From an uncultured Lachnospiraceae bacterium (GTDB lineage: Bacteria > Bacillota > Clostridia > Lachnospirales > Lachnospiraceae), in the NCBI GenBank assembly GCA_947626985.1, contig CANQUG010000015.1:1-57883 (forward strand): DNA of 57,883 bases, in the 5' to 3' direction. The notes beneath the pieces are model-generated. The model was not told the DNA's origin. It saw only the letters and a list, made by a program, of their open reading frames with translations, and made no database searches. Of the stretch, positions 7,959 to 16,199 are shown piece by piece; within the stretch, counting starts at the first letter, position 1; each line of letters starts with the position of its first letter. The position numbers and the translations under genes are program-made.

Positions 7959-8486
7959 TCATTTTTCTTCCATATCCACTTCCCCAAATCCAAAATTCAC
8001 TGCTTTTCGAAGGGCTTCCACCTCCTCCTGGCTGAGCATCACATAGGATTCTCCCTTCACAATTTCTTTTAAATATAAAAAGCAGTTATCTCTGCTGTGA
8101 ACAGCATTCAGAATCAGTCCGTTATTGTTTTTGTCCAAAAGAGCAAGGGCAAAACTCAGCTTCCCACCCACATCATCGAAGGCGTCATATTTTTCAATGC
8201 CATATTTGCTGAAGATCACTTCGAAATTTTTTCTGATATAATTGATGGAGTGTTCGTGTTCCTCCTTTGCCTCATAAAGCCTGTCAATCTGATTAAATTT
8301 CCTGACAAAAGATTTTTCCAGCGACTGCGCGTCGCTGCCCTTCATAAAAATCTTATATTTGTGTTCCAGCCGATTCAGACTCATATTACCGCTGATCACC
8401 ATGATTGTCAAAATAATGCACAAAATCAGCATTATAAAAATCACAATTCCCGGGTCGATTCCCAGAAAATCAAATAACCCGCTCAT
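7959..8486 (-). CDS. DUF4446 family membrane-anchored protein
   Basis: The 175-residue protein has one N-terminal membrane helix (VIFIMLILCIILTIMVISG, about residues 14-32), then a coiled-coil segment (LEHKYKIFMKGSDAQSLEKSF...IDRLYEAKEEHEHSINYI). The C-terminal globular part YDAFDDVGGKLSFALALLDKNNNGLILNAVHSR...CFLYLKEI is the DUF4446 signature. The gene is commonly found directly after parB in Firmicutes, as here (12-base gap), so it probably shares the parAB transcript. Function is not established; a membrane-associated role is inferred only from the topology. Confidence 0.85.
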   Translation of the reverse strand: MSGLFDFLGIDPGIVIFIMLILCIILTIMVISGNMSLNRLEHKYKIFMKGSDAQSLEKSFVRKFNQIDRLYEAKEEHEHSINYIRKNFEVIFSKYGIEKYDAFDDVGGKLSFALALLDKNNNGLILNAVHSRDNCFLYLKEIVKGESYVMLSQEEVEALRKAVNFGFGEVDMEEK

Positions 8487-8498
8487 ACTATACTCCCT

Positions 8499-9422
8499 TT
8501 ATCTGATTGATTCAAACAGGTCGATGATTCTTTCCAGTTCTTCCTTTGAATAATATTCGATTTCTATTTTCCCCTTATCGTTCTTCTTTCTGTGAATGAA
8601 CACACGAGTTCCCATAATTCCCTTCATTTTTTCTTCAAGGCTCTCGTAAATGGCGTCCTCCGCAGTATTTTTTACGGTCTCTTTCTTTTTAGGCGGATCC
8701 GTGATATTTTTTACCAGCTTCTCTGTCTCCCTGACACTGAGCTTATTGTCAAAAATCTTCATTGCGACACTGACCTGGACTTCCGGATCAGAAATGCTCA
8801 AAAGAGCTCTCGCATGACCGGCAGACAGCATTTCATCTATCAGCATCTGCTGTACTCTTTCGTCCAGCTTCAAAAGTCTCACGGAGTTCGTCACGGCCGT
8901 TCTGCTCCTGGCGACCCGCTCTGCGATTTCATCCTGTTTCAGGTGAAATTCTTCCATCAGACGTTTATAGGCCATAGCTTCTTCGACTGGGTTCAGATCT
9001 TCTCTCTGAATATTTTCTATAAGAGATATTTCCACAATCTCCTGATCATTAAATTCTTTTATTAAGACCGGAACCTCCTTCAATCCTGCCATTTTTGCAG
9101 CTCTCCACCGCCGTTCTCCGGCAATGATTTCATAGTAATCCTTCTTATCGGACACAAGAAGAGGCTGCAATATTCCGTACTGTTTAATGGACTCGGAAAG
9201 TTCCAGCAGTGCATCTTCATCAAACTGTTTTCTGGGCTGGGAGCGGTTTGGTTCTATCTTTGATAATTTCACCATAACTTCCGGTGATTGAAGCTGATCT
9301 TTTATCTCCTGTTTCCCATCGATGTTTTTCCCAGTAAGATAACTGGAGGTTTCCTGAACCACTGATTTGTCCGGAAACAGCGCATCCAGTCCACGTCCAA
9401 GACCTGATTTTTTTACAGCCAT
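8499..9422 (-). CDS. parB: Chromosome partitioning protein ParB (Spo0J)
   Basis: The 307-residue protein starts MAVKKSGLGRGLDALFPDKS, typical of chromosomal ParB. It carries the CTP-binding/ParB N-terminal domain with GERRWRAAKMAG and ENIQREDLNPVEEA boxes (about residues 100-145), then a helix-turn-helix (DEIAERVARSRTAVTNSVRLLKL) that reads parS, and a C-terminal dimerisation region ending EYYSKEELERIIDLFESI. It binds parS near the origin, spreads as a CTP-dependent clamp, and loads SMC. Its ATG overlaps the parA stop codon. Three parS sites at 10.29, 11.82 and 13.29 kb are its evident targets. Confidence 0.95.
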   Translation of the reverse strand: MAVKKSGLGRGLDALFPDKSVVQETSSYLTGKNIDGKQEIKDQLQSPEVMVKLSKIEPNRSQPRKQFDEDALLELSESIKQYGILQPLLVSDKKDYYEIIAGERRWRAAKMAGLKEVPVLIKEFNDQEIVEISLIENIQREDLNPVEEAMAYKRLMEEFHLKQDEIAERVARSRTAVTNSVRLLKLDERVQQMLIDEMLSAGHARALLSISDPEVQVSVAMKIFDNKLSVRETEKLVKNITDPPKKKETVKNTAEDAIYESLEEKMKGIMGTRVFIHRKKNDKGKIEIEYYSKEELERIIDLFESIR

Positions 9423-10189
9423 TATTCTTCCTCCCTGTTAATCACTTCCTCAGCCAGAAGCCGATAGCTCTCTGCTCCTGTAGATTTGGAATCATACATG
9501 GTTACCGGCTGTCCATAGCTGGGAGCTTCGGCCAGCCTTACGTTGCGCGGAATGATGGTTTTATAGATGTTCTGCTGTAAATGATCTTTTACATTTTCCA
9601 CTACCTGCAGGGAAAGATTCGTTCTGGCGTCATACATGGTAAATACTACGCCTTCGATAAATAACCCATCGTTTAATCTTTCCTTCACCAGTTCAATGGT
9701 ATGGATCAGCTGAGAAAGTCCTTCCAAAGCATAATATTCACATTGTATAGGTACGAGGACAGAGTTTGAAGCTGTCAAAGCATTGATTGTCAGCATACTC
9801 AGAGACGGCGGGCAATCCATAATAATAAAATCATATCTGCTGCGAATCTGATCAATGCTGTTTTTCAATATATACTCTTTATCTCTGATCCCAAGCAGTT
9901 CAATCTCTGCTCCGGATAAGTTGACATTGGATGGAACTAAGTCCACATTATCCACAACATTTTTTATGATCACATCGTCAATCTCAACTTCTCCCAGCAG
10001 GAGTTCATATAGTGTAATTTCTACAGCGTTCTTGTCAACTCCCAATCCGCTGGTGGTATTTCCCTGAGGATCAATATCTATTGTCAGAACTTTTTTTCCT
10101 TTTTCTGCAAGACATGCTGAAAGATTAATTGCTGTAGTAGACTTTCCAACGCCGCCCTTCTGATTCGCAACCGCAATGACTCTGCCCAA
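9422..10189 (-). CDS. parA: Chromosome partitioning ATPase ParA (Soj)
   Basis: The 255-residue MinD/ParA-family ATPase has the deviant Walker A KGGVGKSTT at residues 11-19 (signature Lys present), DIDPQGNTTSGLG and Walker B FIIMDCPPSLS. With no N-terminal DNA-binding extension it is the short chromosomal type. It works with ParB in origin segregation and, in Bacillus, modulates DnaA. It starts at a TTG codon behind AAGGAGG; an ATG nearby is out of frame. Together with parB and DUF4446 it forms a leftward operon. Confidence 0.95.
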   Translation of the reverse strand: MGRVIAVANQKGGVGKSTTAINLSACLAEKGKKVLTIDIDPQGNTTSGLGVDKNAVEITLYELLLGEVEIDDVIIKNVVDNVDLVPSNVNLSGAEIELLGIRDKEYILKNSIDQIRSRYDFIIMDCPPSLSMLTINALTASNSVLVPIQCEYYALEGLSQLIHTIELVKERLNDGLFIEGVVFTMYDARTNLSLQVVENVKDHLQQNIYKTIIPRNVRLAEAPSYGQPVTMYDSKSTGAESYRLLAEEVINREEE

Positions 10190-10285
10190 AGCTCATCCCT
10201 CCTTATCCCCGTAACATTTCAAAACTTTTTCGGACTTTCTATGTCTTCCTATTATAACACGTTTGGAATGGATGCGCTATATAAT

Positions 10286-10301
10286 TGTTTCACGTGAAAC
10301 A
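10286..10301. other. parS site 1 (perfect)
   Basis: TGTTTCACGTGAAACA, an exact copy of the 16-bp parS palindrome, 97 bases upstream of the parA start. Expected ParB nucleation site and possible autoregulatory site. Confidence 0.95.
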
Positions 10302-10645
10302 TCAAAAAGCATAGAAAATTATACGTTATTCGACTTTAAATTTATGACTTTTAACTTTCGGAGATTTTTATACAGAAAAGAATTCCATTTAATTTACCTT
10401 TTCGAAGCACGAGATGGATATTCGTTCTAACTTGCTGTGTTCAGTATTAATTTTCACATTACAAGTGGCGGAGAATGTACCTCACCCAGTATGATTCAAT
10501 TTCTTCTATACATATTTTTTTATAATGATCTTTTAGGAATGCTTTTACTACATAATTTTTTTTATTATCCATTATTTTAATCAAATAAAGAATATTTTAA
10601 ATTAAATTTTATAAGTGATATTTTATTCTGGACAAGCAAAAATTA

Positions 10646-10674
10646 TTGTAAAATCATATTAAATAGAGTATAAT
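10646..10674 (+). promoter_or_regulatory. Promoter for the alpha/beta hydrolase gene
   Basis: TTGTAA (10646-10651), 17-base spacer, TATAAT (10669-10674). It points to the hydrolase and predicts a 5' leader of about 170 bases that includes the TTACCGGTAA palindrome. Confidence 0.6.
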
Positions 10675-10852
10675 ACAATAAATTCATTATTTACGAACAG
10701 CAATCAAATGAGATTATAGTTCATCTCTTATTCCAATCTGAAGATTAACATAGTAGAATTTATATTTATAATACACTCCAGTTAGAACGATTAGACAGTT
10801 ATATTACCGGTAACATTTGATAACTAAAAAACAGTTATATTCAGGAGGTTTT

Positions 10853-11806
10853 ATGAAGAATAATAAAAGGTTTATCACTCTGACGTCACTTTTCTCTGCA
10901 TCAACTATTATCATTCATTTTACAAACAAAGTAATTTCTGCTTCTTCTGTCTTAAAAGATATATTGACTGTATCAAATAAAAACTTTTATAAATGGCGTT
11001 TCGGAAATATCTATTACACAAAAAAAGGCAAAGGAAATCCAATTCTGCTCATTCACGATTCACATCCAGGATCGTCTGGCTATGAATGGTGCCGCGTCGA
11101 AAAACAGCTTGCAAAAAATCATTCTGTGTATAATATTGAATTACTTGGCTTTGGCCGTTCAGAAAAACCTGGAATCACTTATACAAACTTTATTTTTGTA
11201 CAGATGATAAATGACTTCATTAAAAATGTTATCAAGGAAAAAACAGATGTGATCGCATGTGGTTTTTCAGGTTCATTTGTCACGATGGCATGCCGGCAGG
11301 AAAAGAATTTATACAATAAAATTATTTTAATTAATCCTGCTAACTTGAAAAATCTTAAAAGGTCACCTTCAAGAAAAGATAAAATGTATAAAATGTTGTT
11401 GGAAATTCCTGTGTTTGGGACTCTTATTTATCATATAGCCGTCTCCCAGGAAAATATTCGGAACCAGTTTATTGAAAATTTGTATTTTAATCCGTTCCAT
11501 CTTGATCAGGATATGCTTGATTCTTATTATGAAGCATCACATAGAGGCGGATACTACACAAAAAATGTCTATGCAAGTTATATTGGCCAATACATGAATA
11601 TGAACATTTCATCTGCCTTAAAAGAGATTGATAACAGCATTTTCATCATCGAAGGTTCTGAAGAACCTAACAGCCAGTCGATTTTAGACTCCTATAAGGA
11701 ACTAAATCCTGCAATTGAATCGGCAGTCATAGATAAAACAAAACATTTTCCACATATTGAGAAACCTGCATTGTTTGCAGAACAGGCTGAGTTATTCCTT
11801 CAGTAA
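10853..11806 (+). CDS. Alpha/beta-fold hydrolase, probably membrane-anchored or secreted
   Basis: Start at 10853 behind AGGAGG gives 317 residues. An N-terminal hydrophobic segment (FITLTSLFSASTIIIHFT) suggests a signal or anchor. The rest is an alpha/beta hydrolase: GNPILLIHDSHPGSSGYEW (oxyanion-loop strand), a nucleophile elbow CGFSGSF in which the usual last Gly of GxSxG is Ser, an acidic candidate in FIIEGSEEP, and a His in KTKHFPHIEKP. Substrate unknown. The gene is AT-rich compared with its neighbours and stands alone, with its own promoter, terminator and flanking parS sites, which suggests an acquired accessory gene. Confidence 0.8.
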   Translation: MKNNKRFITLTSLFSASTIIIHFTNKVISASSVLKDILTVSNKNFYKWRFGNIYYTKKGKGNPILLIHDSHPGSSGYEWCRVEKQLAKNHSVYNIELLGFGRSEKPGITYTNFIFVQMINDFIKNVIKEKTDVIACGFSGSFVTMACRQEKNLYNKIILINPANLKNLKRSPSRKDKMYKMLLEIPVFGTLIYHIAVSQENIRNQFIENLYFNPFHLDQDMLDSYYEASHRGGYYTKNVYASYIGQYMNMNISSALKEIDNSIFIIEGSEEPNSQSILDSYKELNPAIESAVIDKTKHFPHIEKPALFAEQAELFLQ

Positions 11807-11822
11807 TTTTTTCGATACAAAA

Positions 11823-11838
11823 TGTTTCACGTGAAACT
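11823..11838. other. parS site 2 (15/16 match)
   Basis: TGTTTCACGTGAAACT, one mismatch at the last position, 17 bases after the hydrolase stop codon. Confidence 0.85.
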
Positions 11839-11898
11839 TTTTAAAATACAAATGAATTTCTAAAATAAAGATTAAGAATAATTGAAAATGATTTCGTC

Positions 11899-11942
11899 AA
11901 AAAAGGACTGTCACACGAACCAAAAGTGCACAGTCCTTTTTT
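11899..11942 (+). terminator. Rho-independent terminator after the hydrolase gene
   Basis: AAAAAAGGACTGT pairs with ACAGTCCTTTTTT around an 18-base loop. A- and T-tracts on both sides make it potentially bidirectional. Confidence 0.85.
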
Positions 11943-12159
11943 CCGTATTATATTTAAGAGCCGAACTTCAAAAAATCCAGTTCTCAATAAAAAAATGTAA
12001 TGCCAGAAATTAGTCACTCAATACCAAACTTACTATTTTGAAAAAAATTCATATCACATTTTCTTACGGATATAAAATCCAACCTCTATCGGATGTTGAA
12101 TTAATATAATATTAGATTATTATAAGACAGACGCTCATATTTAATCAAAAGAGGTGCAG

Positions 12160-12432
12160 ACGGCCACCTTTAGCGGCAACTAGGGCCACGTGCGACGGCC
12201 AGCCCAAGACACATTCCCGGCCACTAACCGTTATGCCGCGAAAGGCTCTTTACATGAGTAGCACATGATAGGCTTTCTGCCTTGACAAATCCGCCTATGG
12301 CGTTTGTTTGCCGGCTTTGCCAGAACATCCATGTGCGATGGAAGCTCATGTCAAGAGCACCATGGAATAATGGTTAGCGGCTGACCGGATAATATAGCTT
12401 GCACTGGCTACCAATGTGGCACAGGTGGCCGT
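12160..12432. other. Large nested imperfect palindrome (structured RNA or repeat element)
   Basis: Several arms nest symmetrically: ACGGCCACC (12160-12168) with GGTGGCCGT (12424-12432); ACTAACCGTTATGCC (12223-12237) with GGAATAATGGTTAGC (12364-12378, 12 of 15 paired or better); GCTCTTTACATGAG with CTCATGTCAAGAGC (12245-12258 and 12345-12358, 13 of 14); GCACATG with CATGTGC. The centre has small hairpins, e.g. CGCC/GGCG around TAT. The stretch is GC-rich inside an AT-rich gap. The nested order implies one RNA of about 270 nt or a non-autonomous repeat. I cannot place it in a known RNA family. Confidence 0.6.
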
Positions 12433-12625
12433 TTTGGATGGTGATCTGCAGAGGATACATTACGTCCCAAGGGATGGAAATGTACTCCTCTTTCGATTCA
12501 AGTATTTCTAAATATAAAATTTTCTGATTCAAGTATTCAAACACCGCAACGCGTTTGCTTTCTGCAAAACGAAAACAAGGTATTCGTCTTAACCTCTCCT
12601 CTATGCTCAGTTTTTGTTTTGACAC
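12374..12625 (-). CDS. Small hypothetical protein overlapping the palindromic element
   Basis: An 83-residue frame beginning at a GTG (SKQKLSIEERLRRIPCF) with only a poor ribosome-binding site. It has a plausible protein composition: FRFAESKRVAVFEYLNQKILYLEILE, then IPWDVMYPLQITIQNGHLCHIGSQCKLYYPVSR. Its 3' end lies in the right arm of the palindromic element at 12160-12432. No family recognised. It may be a real small gene carried by a repeat module, or a fortuitous frame. The upstream side is flanked by dispersed repeats. Confidence 0.4.
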   Translation of the reverse strand: MSKQKLSIEERLRRIPCFRFAESKRVAVFEYLNQKILYLEILESKEEYISIPWDVMYPLQITIQNGHLCHIGSQCKLYYPVSR

Positions 12626-12637
12626 TCAAATCTCATT

Positions 12638-12706
12638 ACGCTTGATATTAGCCTATACATACCAAGGGGCGAGGAATTCCTGAACCTGCTATGATTCAAA
12701 AGTTCT
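12638..12706 (-). repeat. Dispersed repeat, copy A
   Basis: On the minus strand: TTTTGAATCATAG, a short spacer, ATTCCTCGCCCCTTGG, then ATGTA and ATATCAAGCGTAATG. The same blocks occur at 12795-12861 (diverged) and at 56485-56525. Confidence 0.55.
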
Positions 12707-12730
12707 ATGAATAAACTTCCTGTTTCAAGC

Positions 12731-12758
12731 ATGCAAACGCCACGAAGGGCGTTTGCAT
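12731..12758. repeat. Short perfect inverted repeat
   Basis: ATGCAAACGCC (12731-12741) and GGCGTTTGCAT (12748-12758) form an 11-bp hairpin with a 6-base loop, between repeat copies A and B. Confidence 0.6.
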
Positions 12759-12794
12759 CTTATGAAGCAGGAGCGGATATTCGCCCCATCCGCA

Positions 12795-12861
12795 CTACGC
12801 TCGATATATTTTTGTACATTCCAAAGTGCGGGGAATAATGTATCCTAACCAGCCTATATCG
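12795..12861 (-). repeat. Dispersed repeat, copy B (diverged)
   Basis: On the minus strand: ATTCCCCGCACTTTGG, AATGTA, ATATCGAGCGTAGTG, aligning block by block with copy A. It is followed by a GCGGAT...ATCCGC hairpin. Confidence 0.5.
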
Positions 12862-12917
12862 AGTAATTTCATCATAGACAGTTGACTATCATTATTTTCA
12901 AATGGTTACTCGAATTC

Positions 12918-14705
12918 CTATGATTCAAAGATTTTATCATATGCCTCCGTTAATTCTCTGAAAGTCATCTTATTAATTAAGTAAACCTTCTCTGTATTTA
13001 AGACGGCTGCATAAAAATTTGCATCATATTCATAGAATTCCAACTCAGACTTTTCACCATCAACATTCTCATAATCGACAATCATTTCTGCCTGTTGATC
13101 AGGTGAATACTCATCTGTAAGTCTGTCCTGCGCAACAAGATTATTCAGCTTGTTATAGAAAGTAATGAAATTTGTGGTATTTTCCAGTTCAGTGCCATCC
13201 AACTCATATTTTACAGTCGTTGTCGTATTTGACTCATTGGCATCCTCACCGGTTTCACTATCTGTACTATCGTCACTCTCTGTCTCAGTTGTTTCACGTG
13301 AAACATGTATGGAATGCTTTTCGTTATCCTTTTCCACATCCATATTTTCCAGCTGGCTAATAGACAAATAATTTACAGTAAGATCCCAGTAATCAGATAA
13401 GCCCTTATCTACAAGTCCTGTAATTGTACCAATAGACAACGTGTAAATCTCTTTACTGTCATCCAGTCTTACATAACGGTCGTCACCAGTAACATCGCCA
13501 ATGTAAAGCGTGAATTTCTTATCAACCAGTCTTGTTTCAGGTTCTTCTTCTGTATCACTGTCTTCGGAATCGTTTTGCTCAGCATCATCTTGTTCAATAT
13601 CATTTTCTTCCATGATGCCATCTTCACTATCACTTTCCGTAGTACTGTCTTCCTCAGTATCATCGTCTTCAATACTGTTTTCCATATCAACTTCTTCGCT
13701 GTCACTTTCCGCAGCATTGTCTTCCTCAGTATCATCATCTTCAATACTGTTTTCTATATCACCTTCTTCACTGTCACCTTCTTCACTGTCACTTTCCACA
13801 GCACCATCTTCTTCAACACCGTTTACTTCAGTATCCGTCAAAGCCTCACCGGAATCCTCACTGTCCCCGGATTCCTCCACCGTCTCCTCTTCCTGATATT
13901 CTACATTCAAAACAGCATACGGTGAATCGAACCCATATTTTGTATCATCCGTGCAGTTATAATCCACGAAACTGGCATAAGACAATGATCCGATAGAACC
14001 AGTCAGTGTAGAAATCTTGGAAGAATCCAGTTTTTCTCTATTCTCGCCATCCTCAGCGTACCAGAGATCGGTATCCGTATCTTTTACAAACTGATAGGAA
14101 CCATCATCCTTATCCACGGATATCTTAGTAATGGAGTTGGAATCCACAGCAGGAAACTCTCCGGCCTTTGCATAGTCATACAGTGAATTCAGATACGGCT
14201 CCACAGAACCGGCGTCCACAACATATACCTTGTTTTTTTCATCATTCAGACTGATATAGTACTGACTTGTGGAATCGTTCTTCATTCCCACACGAATAAC
14301 TGTTTCATTACCATCCGTTGTTGTTACAGTAACGGTATTCTGAGGGCTGTCAAGATCGTATTCATTGAGATTTTCTACATTGTCAAACACTCTGTCGGCA
14401 TCGATCTGAGAAATAGAGGAAGCAGCCTCGGATAAAACATCCTGATCCACAGGGAACTCTCTCTCATCATCCTTATACCATGTGTCGTCTTCTTTTACAA
14501 AAGTGGTCTCATTTTTATCTACTATAAACTGCAAAGACTGAATCTCGTCTGCATTCACAGAAAATACTTCCTCTGTTGTCTCTTCCCCCTGCTCGGACTC
14601 CTTCTCTTCCTGATGTTTCACGTAATTTTGAACACCAAAATATGCTCCGCATAAAACTGCAAGTACGACGAGAGACAACACCAGCTTTACTGACTTATTC
14701 TTCAT
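12918..14705 (-). CDS. DUF4340 domain protein with long acidic repeat insert
   Basis: The 595-residue protein has one N-terminal membrane helix (VKLVLSLVVLAVLCGAYFGV), then an extracytoplasmic DUF4340 region (YDLDSPQNTVTVTTTDGNETVIRVGMKN, VYVVDAG, LNSLYDYAKAGEFPAVD). DUF4340 proteins pair with GldG-like proteins in ABC systems. Between about residues 275 and 400 lies an extremely acidic Asp/Glu/Ser/Thr insert built of tandem repeats. Structured sequence resumes at RLVDKKFTLYIGDVTGDDRYVRLDDS. It is the last gene of a four-gene operon; its ATG overlaps the previous TAA. One perfect parS lies within the coding sequence. The stop codon lies in TTTGAATCATAG, the same block that opens the local dispersed repeats. 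Confidence 0.85.
   Translation of the reverse strand: MKNKSVKLVLSLVVLAVLCGAYFGVQNYVKHQEEKESEQGEETTEEVFSVNADEIQSLQFIVDKNETTFVKEDDTWYKDDEREFPVDQDVLSEAASSISQIDADRVFDNVENLNEYDLDSPQNTVTVTTTDGNETVIRVGMKNDSTSQYYISLNDEKNKVYVVDAGSVEPYLNSLYDYAKAGEFPAVDSNSITKISVDKDDGSYQFVKDTDTDLWYAEDGENREKLDSSKISTLTGSIGSLSYASFVDYNCTDDTKYGFDSPYAVLNVEYQEEETVEESGDSEDSGEALTDTEVNGVEEDGAVESDSEEGDSEEGDIENSIEDDDTEEDNAAESDSEEVDMENSIEDDDTEEDSTTESDSEDGIMEENDIEQDDAEQNDSEDSDTEEEPETRLVDKKFTLYIGDVTGDDRYVRLDDSKEIYTLSIGTITGLVDKGLSDYWDLTVNYLSISQLENMDVEKDNEKHSIHVSRETTETESDDSTDSETGEDANESNTTTTVKYELDGTELENTTNFITFYNKLNNLVAQDRLTDEYSPDQQAEMIVDYENVDGEKSELEFYEYDANFYAAVLNTEKVYLINKMTFRELTEAYDKIFES
13290..13305. other. parS site 3 (perfect, intragenic)
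   Basis: TGTTTCACGTGAAACA within the DUF4340 coding sequence; it encodes HVSRET in a Ser/Thr/Glu-rich linker, a position that tolerates sequence constraint. Confidence 0.95.
13631..13774 (-). repeat. 72-bp in-frame tandem repeat (two units)
   Basis: Units 13631-13702 and 13703-13774 are about 90 percent alike and encode ENSIEDDDTEED....ESDSEE-type 24-residue blocks. Shorter, more diverged units flank them. In-frame expansion or contraction would change the length of the acidic insert. Confidence 0.75.
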
Positions 14706-16186
14706 TATGCCTTTCTCCTCTTAAACCAGATTACAAAACCAGCCACCAGGAAAAATCCCGGAATCAGACCGATCGTACAGATTGACCAGAAGCTGGTATC
14801 ATAAGCAGTCAATGTCAAATAGGAAACTTCCAGACTCTTGGAAGGAACAGAAATAGTCAACGCGTCCTCCGAACTGCACATCCAGTCCAGAGAAGACATG
14901 ATCAGCTGCTCGTTACCTCCGGAAACCATCTGATTCACCTGACTGTCCATAAGGTTTGCAGTGGAAAAATAAATGATCTCAGTCTCATTTTCTCCCATAG
15001 TTTCCTTTATACTGACGCCAAGATCAAAAGGTCCGCTGATATCTCCATCTTCCTTCTCAATGACTCCGCTCTGGACATTCGTCTTGGAATATGCGCTTTC
15101 CGAAGTAGTCAGCAAACTGGTAATCGTAAGACTGTCCCTCACATTATCCAGCTTAGTAATACCCTGCGCATAAGGAGCCAGTATATAATATCCTGCAGAG
15201 ACAACATCCGAAGTAGCATCCGAGCTTTTCACTTCGGGAACCAGATAATAAGGTATCTGCATCGCGTAATGCTGAGTATCATCCTCGAAGACAATACCCT
15301 CCTCCCGTTTTACTCCATAATTTTCCAGAATATTATCAAAATTTTTCATTTCCTCTCCGGTATAATCTGAAAAAATCATGGCTTTTCCGCCATTTTCCAG
15401 ATATTCCAGAATGGCATCCTTTTCATCATCAGAAATGTCTGACGCAGGAGAAATGATCATCAGACAGTCTGTATCCTCCGGAACGCTTCCCTCTGTGAGA
15501 AGATTCAGAGATTTTATTTCTATATTAGCCTTTTCAATATCCTCCTGAACAGAAGAATCCAGTTTAACTTCTCCATGTCCCTCCAGTGTATAAAGAACAG
15601 GAAGATTTTCAGAAGTTACGTAAGCAATCGCACTGGTAATCTGACCCTCTCCGTCAAATCCGGTAGTATCATAGCTGTAAGTATTGTAATTAATCGTTCT
15701 CTCATACATACTGCTGTAATCTACCACTTTATTTCTGTCTTCACAGACAACAATCAAACTGTTGGAAGAAATATCATCACTGGTATAATCCGTAACAAAT
15801 TTCGGATTTACCACCGGATCCTTCAATTCCACCTTCACATGTTTCGATGCATCTTCATACTTCTCCAACAGATTGGTGATCACCTCATCCTGACTGCCTT
15901 CCGGCGCAATCTGATAAATGGTGACGTCCTTGTCCAGCCCATCCAGAAACTCTTTTGTAGTGTCTCCTATACTGTACAGCTTTTCATCACTGATATCGAT
16001 CTGCGTAAGGCTCGACGGCAGTTCATTTACAATCAAATTTATAACAATAATGATAACTATAAAAACAGCAGTGATAACCATACTGTAAGATCCGTTCTTC
16101 AGATATTTTTTATTGATCTCACGGATCGACACTTTATTATCACTTTTGTTATTATTTTTCTTTTCTTTCCCTTTTCCAAATTTCAT
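14705..16186 (-). CDS. GldG-like ABC-system auxiliary protein
   Basis: The 493-residue protein has an N-terminal helix (YSMVITAVFIVIIIVINLIVNEL, about 33-55), a large extracytoplasmic domain and a C-terminal helix (FWSICTIGLIPGFFLVAGFVIWF) followed by KRRKA. The GldG pattern is visible: SLTQIDISDEKLYSIGDTTKEFL, then DVTIYQIAPEG, VLYTLEGHGE and CLMIISPASDISDDEKDAILEYLENGGKAMIF. GldG family proteins accompany GldF/GldA-type transporters; in Firmicutes their role is not settled. It lies between the permease and the DUF4340 gene in a tight leftward operon. Confidence 0.85.
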   Translation of the reverse strand: MKFGKGKEKKNNNKSDNKVSIREINKKYLKNGSYSMVITAVFIVIIIVINLIVNELPSSLTQIDISDEKLYSIGDTTKEFLDGLDKDVTIYQIAPEGSQDEVITNLLEKYEDASKHVKVELKDPVVNPKFVTDYTSDDISSNSLIVVCEDRNKVVDYSSMYERTINYNTYSYDTTGFDGEGQITSAIAYVTSENLPVLYTLEGHGEVKLDSSVQEDIEKANIEIKSLNLLTEGSVPEDTDCLMIISPASDISDDEKDAILEYLENGGKAMIFSDYTGEEMKNFDNILENYGVKREEGIVFEDDTQHYAMQIPYYLVPEVKSSDATSDVVSAGYYILAPYAQGITKLDNVRDSLTITSLLTTSESAYSKTNVQSGVIEKEDGDISGPFDLGVSIKETMGENETEIIYFSTANLMDSQVNQMVSGGNEQLIMSSLDWMCSSEDALTISVPSKSLEVSYLTLTAYDTSFWSICTIGLIPGFFLVAGFVIWFKRRKA

Positions 16187-16199
16187 ATTTCGTCACCCC

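Larger units (their letters stand above)
10190..10852. other. AT-rich intergenic region between parA and the hydrolase gene
   Basis: About 660 bases without a gene. It separates the leftward parAB operon from the rightward hydrolase and holds a perfect parS, a strong rightward promoter and a TTACCGGTAA palindrome at 10804-10813 just before the hydrolase ribosome-binding site. It is noticeably richer in A+T than the flanking core genes, as is the hydrolase gene. Nothing else was recognised. Confidence 0.6.

Noticed and set aside
12160-12432. Group II intron fragment
   Set aside because: No domain V-like hairpin, no reverse-transcriptase remnant and no intron-type boundaries.
14615-14630. parS-like TGTTTCACGTAATTTT in the DUF4340 gene
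   Set aside because: Only the left half of the palindrome is present; the right arm GTGAAACA is missing.
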